DNA of 64,000 nt, from contig CM046345.1 in assembly GCA_025403435.1 (NCBI GenBank), positions 18,222,809 to 18,286,808 of the forward strand. The letters are read 5' to 3'. The translations under genes and the position numbers were made by a program. Positions 47,963 to 60,123 of this stretch are shown here, piece after piece. The stretch comes from Artocarpus heterophyllus. Its lineage: Eukaryota; Streptophyta; Magnoliopsida; Rosales; Moraceae. The notes below the pieces were generated by a model. That model was not told the origin of the DNA, did not search any database, and worked only from the letters and a program-made list of their open reading frames with translations. Position 1 is the stretch's first letter. Every line of letters begins with the position of its first letter.

Positions 47963-50110
47963 TGAAAGCGTTGTGTACCCATTTGAAAAACCCTACATCT
48001 TGAATCCTCACGTGGGAAGACAAAAAGACCAAAACAAGATCGTGATGAACCGAAAAGGACAAGCAGCAAGAATAATACATGGGCCTCACCTTGTCCGGTG
48101 ATGCAATATAATAGGCCACTGCCGAGAAATTGGAAAAGGGGAACAGCCAAAATCATGCTTAAAAGTATTGAAGCAAGATATGCCCTAGTCCCTGCTGGAT
48201 TTAATTCTCATAAGTTCGTTTTGTTCTTGCTAGTAAATTCATTTTTTCCCCTTAAATCTGTAATGCATTTGTTTTTGTTGATGTCCACTAGCAAATGGCT
48301 TAGATTTTTCTTATTGGCTCACGTCGTGATTAAGCATATTGTGTTATTGTATTACATACTACTATATGATTTATTACCCGTGTGAAATGAAAATTCAAAG
48401 ATGAGTTTTGCAGAGTTAATTTTATTGATTAAACTTTTAGAGTTCTATACTATGACTAGTCAAATAGAGTCGTACAATACAATACCTTTTCAGATGTTAG
48501 ATGATGGTCTAAAAAGACGAATTATGTTGAAATTAGGTCTTAATGAAATTGTAACGGAGTTTAGAATTGATTTTTATTTATTATAAATGCACACGATATA
48601 TTACGAATATGTTTTAAAAACAAGTTGAAACTTATTAGTTTTAACTGTCTATCGTATAAAACAAAAATATATAACAATGTTAAAATTTCAACTTGTTTAT
48701 GAAACACTCTTTGCTATGTACGAGACTAGAAGAAAGTAGTTGTTGCCTAACTTTTTGATGACAAATAAGTGTGCAAATTTCATATGTGCGGTGGATAAGC
48801 ATTGAACTATAATCGGTAGAAGTAAAAGAAAGAAAAATGTGAAAAATGTATTTTCTAAAGTTAATATGCAGAAGTAAATTCGGGAGGTTATCTGTCTGGT
48901 CACTATAATTTCACCCATCAAAACCCACGATCTTTAGGGTGGGGGGGGGAAGCAGGAACCAATAAATGAGGCCAAGGTTTCACTACTTCTTTGTTTAATC
49001 CAAACAATATCTAAATACAATCATTACATCCACATCCATTAATTTCCATGCCAGAAGTCTCAAAACTAGAGGCTTATATAGTAAGATATATAAATGCCAA
49101 AAAATAGGGCGCAGTACATACAAATAGAATGAAATTTGAGTGGTTAATCAAACAATTCAGTATAGGGTATTTTTTTCATACCTAATTTTGTTAAACCAAG
49201 ATATTTACGGCATATTTTTGGGATAATTAAAAAGCGTGTAGTTTAGAAGTTGGAAAGCAAATAATTGAGTTGAGGGGGGAACCATTGGTTCTTCTCCCCA
49301 AGAGCACAAAAGACACAGTCCTGCTTTCTGAGGAGACAGAAACAAGCAAATTGGATGAGGACAGGAGTATGTATAGCTAGCACAAAGCACCCTGCCAAAA
49401 AAAAAGCCTGCTGCTTATTTTTTCCCCAATCACATGGCAAAAGAATTAATAATAAAGCCTCATATATATATATATATGTATGTATATATATTGAAAGCTA
49501 AATTTTCTCCTCTCTATCTCTTCTCTTATTCACTTCAGTATTAATTCTCCATCATAAAAACTTGGGTCATACATTCTCTCCCTTCCCTGAACCATTTCTC
49601 TGCCTTTGGCATTTAAAGCTATTTCCTCCTTGTATAATACTAACATAAAATATTTAACAATAATGGCATTTTGCAGAGTGAAATAATGGTGATTGCATCT
49701 GTATCTCCCCCTGTTGCTCATGACCCAGTGAACAACCACATGTCCTTTCGAATTCAAGAAACTTTAATTTCACTTTCATCCCTCAGCTTCTAGCTGTCTT
49801 CTGAAGCAGTACCAAAGTCAGAAAACAAAGTTATTAATAAGGTATTTAGACCATTTCCAGGCGTTGTACAAGTGTTTGATATATATATATATATGCATAT
49901 ATATATATATATATAATATCAATTATATATACACTTGGGTTTAGTAATAGTAGCATTCAAGAAGAACATTGTAAGACACAAGTGGGCTTCTTTCTTACTA
50001 GCTTTTTTTTTTTTTTCTTCTTCCTCTTTTTCTCAGGTGTTTTCATATCTTTTTAGTGTTTTAGTTAAGAAAACTTTGGTCTGTAGTAGTGTTCTGTTTG
50101 TTTTGGTGCT
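46460..50110. other. Intergenic region between copy B and the SOFL gene
   Basis: AT-rich with no gene I can support. It contains a GA microsatellite (47072-47094), TA microsatellites (47917-47959, 49464-49490, 49880-49913) and one reverse-oriented MITE-like core (47854-47874). The last few hundred bases should hold the SOFL promoter; a CT-rich tract (about 50004-50035) lies in the probable 5' leader. Confidence 0.4.
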
Positions 50111-50572
50111 ATGGAATCTTCCCAAGTGTTTGGAGGAGCCAATGAGGAGTGTCAAAGCAGTGAGTCTGGGTGGACAATGTACCTCGGTTCTCCCCAGTAC
50201 GACTACGAAAATCAGCAGATCAGTACTGATTATTGTGGAGAGAATAACAATGGCGACACTAGCGACGACGACGATGACAGCAGCCGCGGTAAGCGAAACG
50301 ACAACGACAACAAGGACGACGACGATGATGATGATTCCATGGCTTCGGACGCTTCTTCTGGACTGAAGAATTATCCCCTGGAACGACGTCGTTTCAATGG
50401 AGAGAGCAGTGCGCTTTACAAGCGTGACAAGGCCGACGAAGATGAAAAGTATCGTGATGATGAGGAGGAGAAGGAAGGAAACAAATGTTTCGAGTTCGAC
50501 AAGAAAGGAAAGAAGAAGAAGAAGAAGAAGAAGAAGCAGAAGCAAAGAGCAGAAAGCAGGAAGGAAAAGTAG
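50111..50572 (+). CDS. SOB FIVE-LIKE (SOFL) protein, 153 aa
   Basis: Single-exon ORF from ATG 50111 to TAG 50570-50572. It has both SOFL family motifs: ECQSSESGWTMYLGSP at 13-28 (SOFL-A) and SMASDASSG at 76-84 (SOFL-B). An Asp-rich linker separates them (DDDDD at 52-56, DDDDDDD near 69-75), and a lysine-rich tail follows motif B. Arabidopsis SOB5 and SOFL proteins affect cytokinin levels and leaf and root development; no biochemical activity is settled. The low-complexity acidic and basic tracts are typical of the family, and the length is normal. Long minus-strand ORFs over the same bases are shadows of these biased codons. Confidence 0.9.
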   Translation: MESSQVFGGANEECQSSESGWTMYLGSPQYDYENQQISTDYCGENNNGDTSDDDDDSSRGKRNDNDNKDDDDDDDSMASDASSGLKNYPLERRRFNGESSALYKRDKADEDEKYRDDEEEKEGNKCFEFDKKGKKKKKKKKKQKQRAESRKEK

Positions 50573-52869
50573 AGGGAAAGAGAAGGTTTTCTTTTCTAGC
50601 ACGGCAAGGCAATAGTAATAATAATATAGCAAAGAGGGAAAAAAATAGAATGTGTGTTAATCTCTTTGCTCTCCTTTGTTTTTTCTTGAATATGATGATA
50701 ATGATGCTAATCATGATCATCAACTTCTTGTTTTGTAGGGTTGATTGTATTAGATGATTATGATCTCAGTTAATGAGAAAAATAGCCACGTACTACAATT
50801 AGTAATTGTATAATCTTTGTGTAAGCAATCTTTTTGATATATGTATGAATTATATGCTTCAAGTTATAAGTTCAGTTTAGCTTTAGAACATAATTTTAGT
50901 TTTTTCCTTTTTGTCTTTTTTAATGATCTTGTACTGAAAATATAATCCCCGTTTGCTATGGATAAGTATTTCTGAAATGCCAACTCAATATCCACCCCCT
51001 CATGACCAACCAAACCCACAAGAGAGAGATCATAATGTATTAATGATATTCTAATTACAACAATTAGCAACACTAAAGTTAGGCAGCTGATTGGAAATGA
51101 TCATGTGAACCTAATTAACTATATGCTTCACTTTTTAGGTGTATACGGCTAGATACTAATTAATGTGCAAGTTTCGAGATTAAGTAGAAAACATGACGTG
51201 TTTTTGGTTGAAACATCACGTAAATATTATTAATATTGTTTCGTGCTATAATCGCTGTTAGTTTTTCAAAATTCTGGTATTAGTTGAGAGAAAAAAAAAA
51301 AAGCTGCTGAATTAATCTCGTTATTGTGTCTGTGTTTGTGGACACGTCTGAAAGTGTACGTATGACAAAAAGGATTACGATACAACAAGAGTAAAAGGGT
51401 TCAAGAACTGATCATATATATATATTTTTTAATCTCAAGTGGTTACTTCTTTTAGTTTCTTTTTCACTAATTTTCTTTAATGATCATCGACAATTGCATA
51501 TTCTTTGTCGGTTGCTAGGAAAGGTGGACAATGGGCCAAATTTGCGCCGTATGCCATTTTATAATGTGACTTTAGAGGCGCACAGATATATAGTATTATG
51601 TTATATATACATATATGCATGTAGTACACATCACATTCTGATTATTCCAACTTCTCTTTTTTCTAAGACTGGCATTCATGCGGCTAGATAACAGCTCTAT
51701 GATGTATTTTGAATATAAGTTTTTTTTTTTTTAATAAGCGACACAGATTAGGTTAGGCCACCATACACAGAGGTTAAAAAAGTTGCGCCTTATGAAACTG
51801 ATCAAACGGAAAAGTCTAGCACCTTTAAACTCATTCTCAATTCCGTGTCTAATTGAGACTTTATTTGTCTATCGTTGCGATTAAACTCATTCTCAATTCT
51901 GTGTCTGCGTTTCTAATTGAAACTTTATTTGTCTAATCATTGCGACTAAACTCATTCTCAATTTCGTATCTAGTTGAGATTTTATTTGTCCACCATTGTG
52001 ATTCAGGTCAGAGCGCTTTGTTCAAATGGACAAGTAATCAGGCCCTTTAGCACATGACTAGTTTGAGATCTAGCTCTTATACAAGTTTTTTGTGTTTTAT
52101 GATAAGAATTAACCTTTCTGGAGTAGTTGAAACCTTTTCTAAACTCATTCTCAACTTTGTATCTAGTCAAAACGAAACTATATTCGCACATTTTTAACCA
52201 TTTAAAGAGCAAAATACTATGACTACAGAAATTATCTATCCATTTCAGCAGTGAATTAAAATGCTTAACAATTATATTTTTATACTTTCAGTCGTCATTT
52301 CTCGCTCGTTGAACTTGACCAAGGGAGTGTGAAAAAATAGAACTTAAAAAGAGCCCGTTTGACAAAATTCTTTGCTTGTGCTTCCTATTTTTTTAAAAAT
52401 AACTCAAATGGACTAACATAGTTTTATAATTTTTAAGGTGATAAAAAATGTTATGTTGAAGTTTCTAATTAGCAAATGAATTTAAACTTAAAAAGTGAGT
52501 TCAAATATTGTAACATGTAAGGGATTTACATGGTGCATAACATATGTTTATTTTATATTGTAATCTGTAAAAACTTTACAACATAGACGGTTCAAACTCG
52601 TAATTTCAAACTTATAATTTTGAACTCATTTACTAAATACAAAAAATGTCTCATGAAAACTCTAATAAATTTTAAAAAATTTATTTTAAAAGTGTTTTTT
52701 TTCAAAAGGCACAATAGAAACATTTCTAGAAAGCAAGAATTTTGACCGATTATTAAAACAATTTTTTGGAGTCAAAAATAGTTTTATACAAAACCTTCTC
52801 AATGACAAAGGGCGCTTGGGCCAATGGGGCTGAAGCCCATGGTTTTCAGGTTGGGTGCCATGAAAGTAA
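50573..52869. other. Intergenic region downstream of the SOFL gene
   Basis: Begins with the SOFL 3' UTR. The rest is AT-rich without a supported gene, apart from the tandem repeat at 51827-52003. Confidence 0.4.
51827..52003 (+). repeat. Tandem repeat, three units of about 56-65 bp plus a stray fourth start
   Basis: Units at 51827-51882, 51883-51947 and 51948-52003 each begin AAACTCATTCTCAAT and continue CGTGTCTAATTGAGACTTTA with changes. A partial copy of the unit start lies at 52141-52168. Confidence 0.82.
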
Positions 52870-53217
52870 CAAAATTTTTAAAACTAAAAATCAAATTTTC
52901 CAAACATAAAAAATGCAACAAAATTTTTAAATAACTGATATTAACATTAAAATCACACTTGACATACTTAATAATTAAATTTAACATAACTAATTCTACT
53001 TTAAAATTCACGGATATTACATTCTACCTCCTTAGAAGAAATTTCGTCCTCAAAATTTTTAAATATCTAAAGCTTAAAATCACAATTACACTCTGTACTC
53101 AAACATAACTGTAATGGCATCTGTCTCGACTTCAAACTTGAAAAATCAAAACAAAATAGCGAAAGTCTCATAGATTCAATTCCCAAAAGATCTGAAGCCT
53201 ACGCTATAATACTATTC

Positions 53218-55005
53218 TTTAAGATCTCGGCAATGGGGTTAGGATCGTTAAATTAAATAAGATTAATTAAACAGAGTAAATCAATGAAAAGTAAATGAAT
53301 ATAAATTAAATTGCTCAGCCGAAATCTCATCAGCAGTCACTACTACGTCGATGCTTACCACAAAGGTGAGTAGGTAAATAAACTATAAATCATAATATTA
53401 ATACAAAACTATTGAAAATCATCATTTATAGTCTAAATCAGGCTATGTAACTAACACAGCTGACGTCGACACCAGGACAAGTTGAACAGTACATGTGTCT
53501 TATAACAATTTCAAAGAAAAATACTATTTCTACTTATGCTCCTTCCTTTTCAAACCTAGGGGGAAAGGTTTTAAAAACAATAAAACATGAGAAGAAGGCT
53601 CAGTAGAATAATCAGTTAAAAACATATTGTTTAAAATAAGAGTCATAGTTGAAACATTATTCACAAAGCATACTTACTAAAACGAATCTCAAAACCAAGA
53701 CAAAAATCAATAAATACTTACTTGTAAAAAACTTGATAAAACATCTTCGTATGGGTTTTGGGAATTGGAAAAGAATATCAACACACACTAACTTCAAGAT
53801 CAAAGAAAGAAATCATTCTCAAAACCATTTAAGAATTAAACTTGGGTTAAAACAATTTATAAAAAGGGTTACCAAAGAAGGGATAGAAAATATCCTAACT
53901 CAATTTGAATTCAATACGTAAGCTTGAAACAAAATTCAACGTAAGCTTTATTTTCGTTCAAAACCTTTAAAATTACATTTAAAGTCAGAAATTTCATTCA
54001 TCAAATATCATTATGTTAATTTAATTATCAATGTGCCCTTTTTACTCAAAATAATCATAACGCAAAATATTAATCCTTTTAAAACATTTCTAATCATTAA
54101 CCATTGAAAACTAGGAGTAAAAATATCATTTTGTGGTTTCAATTGGCCTGTCAAATATCCTGGTCTGGCCTACCAAACTGCTACAGTTCGGCCTAACGAT
54201 CTCTTGAGTCCAGCCTGCCAAACTACTTGAATCCGGCACGCTGAAGATCAAGTTTGGCCTGCCTAATTGTCAAAATCTGAAAATTCTAGGTTTTGAGTCT
54301 TGGCCTCCCCGAGCTCAAAACCCAATTTTAAACTTGTTTTTTTCATCATTCTAAACCCAGCAAACATGCAAGAATAACTAGGAAAAGATCCTAAACCTAT
54401 TTAGAGTAAAATCTCCAAATTTAAACCCAATTTCACCTTTGATTTAAAAATCAAAGAAAAATGTCAAAACTTGAATAAGTTAATTTTTGTTCAAATAAAG
54501 CTTAGATTCATTGTAAAACAGATTCTACAACTCAAATTGAATATTATTTGAGCTCAAAGAAACTCGGATTACAACATCCAAAGAAAAATTGAAATTTTGA
54601 AAATAAAGCTTGAAATTTGAAAAAGAAAGGAGGAAAGAGCTAACCTCAATGGTTTTTTTGAAGAAAAACTCAATGATTTGAACCCGTTTCTTGCCTCAAA
54701 TCAGTGAAAAATTTGGAGAGGGAAGAGAGAATCATGGGAGAGAGAGAAAAGAGAGAGAAATGAGAAATAAATGAGAAAGAGAGTAGGAAGGAAAATAAAA
54801 GGGGTTAATAGCGTTTTTGTAAATATAGGAAAAGTATGGTATAAAAATGTCAATTGGTATTTTAAAACCAAAAATCAAAATTTTCAAATTTAACAAATGG
54901 AACAAAATTTTTAAATATATGAAATTAACATCAAAATCAGACTTGACACACTTAATAATTAAATTTAACATAATTAATTCTACTTTAAAATTCATGGATG
55001 TTACA
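53218..55005 (-). repeat. LTR of the gutted gypsy-like element
   Basis: About 1.79 kb. The right end is clear from the shared terminus at 53021; the left end is inferred from the adjoining degenerate primer site and is uncertain by a few bases. It contains the motif cluster 54145-54270. Confidence 0.7.
54145..54270 (+). repeat. Dyad-motif cluster in the gutted gypsy LTR
   Basis: GGCCTGTC, GGCCTACC, TTCGGCCTAACGAT, CAGCCTGCC, CGGCACGC and TTTGGCCTGCC units, more degraded than in the other clusters. Confidence 0.7.
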
Positions 55006-55338
55006 ATATTACACCTGTGTGATCGATGGCTATGCTAGAGATAATCAACAATATTTGTTGAAAATTCAAAATAATTTGGTGGATTACTCAATGGGTGATA
55101 AGTTGGTGGACTACTCCTCAATAATGACATTAGAGAAGAGATTTAATATTTGTTGAAAAAGAGTCAAAATACTCTAGTAAATTATTCTTCGATGACATTA
55201 GCTAGTGATCACAGTTGAGTCTAACGATATTTGTATTTAGTTTGGATTGTTTTTAGAATTCTTAAAAATACTTTGTACAAAAAATAATGTAACTATAATG
55301 TTTGATAAAAGTTTACAAAAGTATTTGCATTAAAATCA
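55006..55338. other. Sequence between gypsy remnant and inverted copia LTR
   Basis: 333 bp. It contains two loosely similar phrases around AATATTTGTTGAAAA and GGTGGATTACTC (55045-55190). No gene seen. Confidence 0.35.
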
Positions 55339-56065
55339 TGTTGGAAAATAGTATACTACATAATTTTAAAAATTTTTATACCAGAGTATTTTCCAAAACA
55401 TAAGTTTGACACACTATATGCATAAATTAACCAAATGTTACTAACCTCATAAATGCAAAAAAGCTCCTGCAATCTATGAAGAGAAGTAACATTCCAGAAG
55501 AGCTTCAACCAACTAGTCTTCTTTGCTATTCTCTATCCACGACCGGTGTGTGTATGGGCATACTCGTACAGCTTTTCTACCAGGTGGCTTTCATTCCAAT
55601 CAATTGAGAAAACACTCAAAGCTATAGTTTATGATTTGTGAACAAAACTCTCTGGGGAGTTGTAAAGTCTCACCAATAGAGTCTCATTCTAGGTTTCTCA
55701 ACTGATCTAAATAACAATGAGTCTTACTCCTTTTTTTTTATAGAGGTTGGGCCTATGAGTTAGTCCTTATCAGATAAGGCCTTGAAAATTCAAATCAAAA
55801 TCAAATATGATCAGTATATGATAAAATCGGCATGAAAACACGTGATCTTTTTATCACACAGTCAGCAAGTAGATCTGCCAGTTCGGCTTGCTGAACTTAT
55901 ACCCTCGGCAGGCCAAACTTAAAGATCGGCCTATCGAGCCTCCGATAAAAGATCCCTGCGAATCTTTATTTTCCACCCGAGATTCTTGGAATAGAGCCTC
56001 AGTTTTAATTCAAATAACCCAATAGAGAAGTTATTTGATTAAAATAGTCATATCTAGTAATCTAT
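55339..56065 (-). mobile_element. Inverted, diverged LTR fragment of the same copia family, cut by the assembly gap
   Basis: Reverse complement of the right half of the copia LTR: it starts TGTTGGAAAATAG (LTR terminus), then the AATTAACCAAATG, CACTCTT and TATAGAGGTTGGGCC blocks, a motif cluster (55868-55945), and AACCCAATAGAGAAGTTATTTGATTA. The gap interrupts it. No primer site adjoins the 55339 edge, so it is a 3' or solo LTR. Confidence 0.85.
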
Positions 56066-56165
56066 NNNNNNNNNNNNNNNNNNNNNNNNNNNNNNNNNNN
56101 NNNNNNNNNNNNNNNNNNNNNNNNNNNNNNNNNNNNNNNNNNNNNNNNNNNNNNNNNNNNNNNNN
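56066..56165. other. Assembly gap (100 N)
   Basis: Exactly 100 N, the usual placeholder for a gap of unknown size. It falls inside repeated DNA, so distances across it are not reliable. Confidence 0.98.
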
Positions 56166-56410
56166 GCGTGTCTGCATTCTTCGTGGCCATCCATCGTAAA
56201 TTTCCCAAAAGAATTAGGAACTTAGAAATAATCTTCCAATTATGAGATAGGTTTTCACTACTGGATCGTTAATCATTAAACATTTAAACCTTAATCTTAT
56301 CATCATACTTGCATCAATACATCTAACTTCATAACATACTTACTTGGAGGACTTGGATTGACGTGTGGCGATATGAATTGTAATCAAAAATTCACTCTAA
56401 TACCAAAGCC
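56166..56410 (-). other. Internal edge of a gypsy-like element with its primer site
   Basis: On the minus strand a TGGTATTAGAG primer site (56395-56405, tRNA-iMet type with one change) precedes the LTR that starts at 56411. The rest of the internal region lies in or beyond the gap. Confidence 0.65.
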
Positions 56411-56732
56411 TGTAACGCCCCCCTTACGGACGTCACAGATGTCGTTACATTCTTACATTCATACTTACTTGGACTTTAAACATAAATATTATTACAAAAC
56501 TTAAACGATACTTTTAATTGTAAAAGTAATTAAACATACTTAACCAGGATCCATTCATACATTTTTTTTATAACTTAACATTGTTAAATAACATTGCTTA
56601 ACTCACTCCATATCATAATTTATTCTATTACACTTTAAATTAATCATGAACTTATTTTAATAAAATAGATATACCAAGTTGTAAAATCATAACTTATAAA
56701 AACATCACATCACTTATTAGTTACATGCTCCC

Positions 56733-56930
56733 ACAGTTCGGCAGGCCGAACATGGGACTTCGACAGGCCGAACATGATCGGCAGGCCGGAGTTTCTCAAC
56801 CGGCAGGCCGGCAGAGGCTTTGCAAGACTGACTTAAAAACTCATCATCGTTCGGCAGGCCAAAAACATGATCGGCAGGCCGAACTTTTGGACATCGGTAG
56901 GCCGACCATGGATGTCCGGCAGGCCAACTG
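56733..56930 (+). repeat. Dyad-motif cluster, GGCAGGCC orientation (eight units)
   Basis: The first unit is a perfect dyad, GTTCGGCAGGCCGAAC (56736-56751). Seven more GGCAGGCC, GACAGGCC or GGTAGGCC units follow at 20-60 bp spacing, most flanked by TC or AT before and GA after. Sharply G+C-rich in AT-rich surroundings. Confidence 0.85.
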
Positions 56931-59079
56931 AGTCAAAATCCTAGAGAAAACTTAATTTGTAAAACAAAACCAACTTTTCATAAAATTGCGAAAGATCAAA
57001 ATTCTTTAAAATGATAAAATAAAATATAAAACCATAGTTCAAGCATTCTTAAAACTTAACATAAAAAAATAATGTTCAAAATATAAAACTTGATTTAAAA
57101 CATAAAATCAATCTTCTTGGCGTTCTTTCGGTTACAATTCATCTTGCTTTGTGCTCATACGCCTTCCCATGTCCTCTGCCTATTCCATGATTTTCTTACC
57201 CTTATCTGTAACATGACATAAAACTTGATTAAGCTAATGCTTAGTAATTGCATATAATTCTCACAATTTAAAACATTTCATATACTTCATGATCATCATC
57301 ATATCATAGAAGTGCCTTAAGTACAATTTCATAGAAACATATCTTTCATTACATTGACCGTTTTAAAACTTATTCTATTTTATCTTAAGGGCCCACGTGT
57401 TGCACCATGAACATCATTGTAGGCGCGCTGTCATGAGAGGAGAAGGGTAGCTAATCCCAAAACAAACATGACATCATAACATATCATTTCATAACATTGG
57501 TGTGCAACACTTATTAGGTGATACATATATACATAATTTTCATACTTTGAAACATGTCATCATCATACATGCATAACTTTACATCATGATAATCTTTCAT
57601 AAGAAATCCTTTAAGGAAAATAACCATAAAATCATCATGAATATCATTGTGAACATATCATCAAACCTTGTAAAACGTGTCATGTTGTAGGTGAGAATGT
57701 ACTTACTTTAACGCTAGCCTACTTAACCTTAATATACTTTTGGTGACGACGCCGCAGTCTTGATGTGCTCGTTCCTTTGAGTGTTCATGCCATTTATCCA
57801 TTTAAAAATACAATAAAATTAATACTTATCATAAAACATCCATTAATATACCATCACATATACATTCATCTCGTATAATCATAATTAATATTTACATTCA
57901 TCTCATATTACAAACATAATTCATAACCATCATTGTGAAAACATAAAATTATCATCACATAAACATGTTATCATAATTTTTCTTAAATCATAAAATTTAC
58001 CTTAAGCATGTTAAAAAAAAAAACAAACCATACATTATAATCATGAAAATCTTTTGAAAACGTTTTCTAATAATTTAAAATACATACATTTTAAAATTCA
58101 TACAAACATCTTATTATCATGTATTTTAATATCATAATATTATTTCATCATCAATAAAAATCATTTGAACATATAAAACATTTTATAAAACAAAAATCCA
58201 AAAACAACATTGTTAAAACAATTTTCTCATAGAAATTTCATAACATAAAATATACACTCATCATACATTATACATGCACCTTCTTGACAACTTTCATGAA
58301 AAACATCATTCATTTACCTCTTGAATAAACATTACATTTTTATGCATCAAAGTTAAACAGTAATATTTTATTGTGAGGGGTAGAGGATAGAAAATTCATA
58401 TTTTTCATAGAAACACCAAAATGACATGAAACTTGGAAAAACATCACATAATACATACATGAACATCATAATAAAAAATCAGAGCAAAATACAATACCTA
58501 TAGAAAGATATTGCAAATGATTGGAGGAGGAGAATTCTTTTCAAAATTACCAAAAAAGTTCTTACCTTGAAATTTCTTCTTAAAATCCTTGAATTTAACC
58601 AACAAAATATAACTTTTTCTTTCAATACTTGAAGAGAATTTTTGAGAAAGAAGGAGGATGGAATTCGTGGAGGAGAGAAGAGAAAGAAAGAATTAGAAAA
58701 CGTCTTAGAACTGAGAGAAAGAAGAGTGAGAAGATGAGAGAAAAAAACTGAGGAGAAGAAAGTTAAAATTTTTTTAACGTAACGAGCATAATGAAAATTC
58801 ATTACTCTCCATTAAGTCAGAATTTTCTGACTGTTTGACAGCAAATGGCATGAAGGAAGGAGAGAAAAGAGGGAAGTCAAACAATCTCTCATCACTTACC
58901 ATATTTTGCCCTCTTAAAATTTGAAACCATTTAAAATCAGACAAATCAATACGAAGTTAACCTTTTAATTTCCTTAACTGACAAAATTATTCCATTATTA
59001 TGCCAATTAATCACAATAAATCACCCATTTAACGTAATTATCTCAGCCATAAATTTGGAGAGATTTTTGCTGACTGCTC

Positions 59080-59225
59080 GTCAGTTGTGTTTGGCCTGTC
59101 GATTTTTCACTTCAGCCTACCAGTTCCACCAAGTTCGGCCAGCCGATGGTTCCCATCGGCCTGTCGATCTTTGGCAGACTGTTTGGCCTGCCGATCTTGA
59201 AAGTCTGGCCTGCCGAACTGTCCTT
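59080..59225 (+). repeat. Dyad-motif cluster, GGCCTGCC orientation
   Basis: Units include TTTGGCCTGTCGAT, TTCGGCCAGCCGAT, ATCGGCCTGTCGAT, TTTGGCCTGCCGAT and TCTGGCCTGCCGAAC. This is the reverse complement of the unit type at the other end of the same LTR. Confidence 0.85.
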
Positions 59226-59466
59226 AAATGCCATACATTAAAACATTCAATTCATCATGCATCATAATTAAACGTACATTATAATTCACATGAACACTTG
59301 AGCACAACGATTCCATGCTCTCGTAACCTGTCATAGAACTTGACATAAAAAGTTAGTAACATTAAAATCATATATCATAACATATAACATAAATTATTAT
59401 TAAAATTTTCTTAACGTTGTTACTAGCTTAACGTGATTCATTACATAAAAATAGGTGGGTGTTACA

Positions 59467-60123
59467 ACATTCTCCCCGTATAAAGCCGTCGGACTTTCAT
59501 CGCTAAATAAATGTTCATAGGTTGCTTGGATATATTGGAGTATGTAATGTACATAAGATGGCTATCTCATAAATTGCCAATATTTCAACTTGATTCAAAG
59601 ATGCAAAGACAATAGTTTGCCTTATAAATTGCCAAGTTTTAATAGTACTGCCATATGTAAACAAGTAGCATGTGTGTAATCATGCTTTTATATGGACTAA
59701 AAAATATTCATCTATTCAATTTTAATATCCATATTAGATGTTTCACAATGAAAACGAAATCCTTGTTTAATATCTTTTCAATGTCTTTAATAACTAAATC
59801 TATTACAATGGCAAAGATTATCGTGTGAGCTCTTGTGCCATTAGCAAATATTTTACTATACTAATAATATTATTTGGACCAAGAATTTCTTCAATATCAC
59901 CAAATGATATTTTTTCCATTATAGAGATCAAGAACATCCTTATTCTAGGAATCAAACAACAATTGGAGAACATATTGCTGGTATTAGAAGGTGAACATAA
60001 TTTGTTGGATGCTCAACACTTTAAAATGTGCCGCATTAAAACCTTACTAGACAAAACCCCAGGGGACAAAAATTCTAGTGAAGGAAAAAGAGTACATCAT
60101 TCCTATAATGCGATGTACACTAC
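59467..60123 (-). other. Sequence beyond the polypurine edge of the gypsy-like LTR
   Basis: Begins with the polypurine tract and GATGAAAGTCCGACGGC-type box (minus sense) expected just before a gypsy 3' LTR. It therefore looks like the 3' internal end of a gypsy element. The part from about 59820 to 60120 has a short ORF without a domain and may be another transposon remnant. Confidence 0.45.

Larger units (their letters stand above)
52870..55005 (-). mobile_element. Gutted Ty3/gypsy-like element, minus strand
   Basis: A nearly complete LTR (about 53218-55005, ends ...GGATGTTACA) and a truncated second LTR (about 52870-53021, ends ...GGATATTACA) share their last 150 bp. Between them only about 200 bp remain. 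That stretch holds a polypurine/GAGGACGAAATTTC box (53022-53053, minus sense) and a degenerate primer site (53203-53214, GCTATAATACTA for GCTCTGATACCA). All coding sequence is missing. The mutated left LTR edge and primer site show it is old. The LTR carries a GGCCTGCC motif cluster. Confidence 0.75.
56411..59466 (-). repeat. 3-kb gypsy-like LTR with primer site on one side and polypurine tract on the other
   Basis: Termini TGTAACGCCC...GGTGTTACA. A primer site lies at the left and a polypurine-type sequence at the right (59467-59480; TACGGGGAGAATGT on the minus strand). It carries two motif clusters in opposite orientation: GGCAGGCC units at 56733-56930 and GGCCTGCC units at 59080-59225. The middle is AT-rich. 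A minus-strand ORF of 107 codons (58479-58802) has no recognisable domain. Confidence 0.7.

Noticed and set aside
50033..50632. 199-codon minus-strand ORF over the SOFL gene
   Set aside because: A run of Leu, Val and Ile codons that is the complement of the Asp- and Lys-rich SOFL codons; no independent support.
53649..53921. 90-codon plus-strand ORF in the gutted gypsy LTR
   Set aside because: Lys/Asn/Thr-rich AT-driven frame antisense to the element; no homologous features.
58479..58802. 107-codon minus-strand ORF in the gypsy-like LTR
   Set aside because: Low-complexity Phe, Leu and Ser content in AT-rich LTR sequence, no domain.
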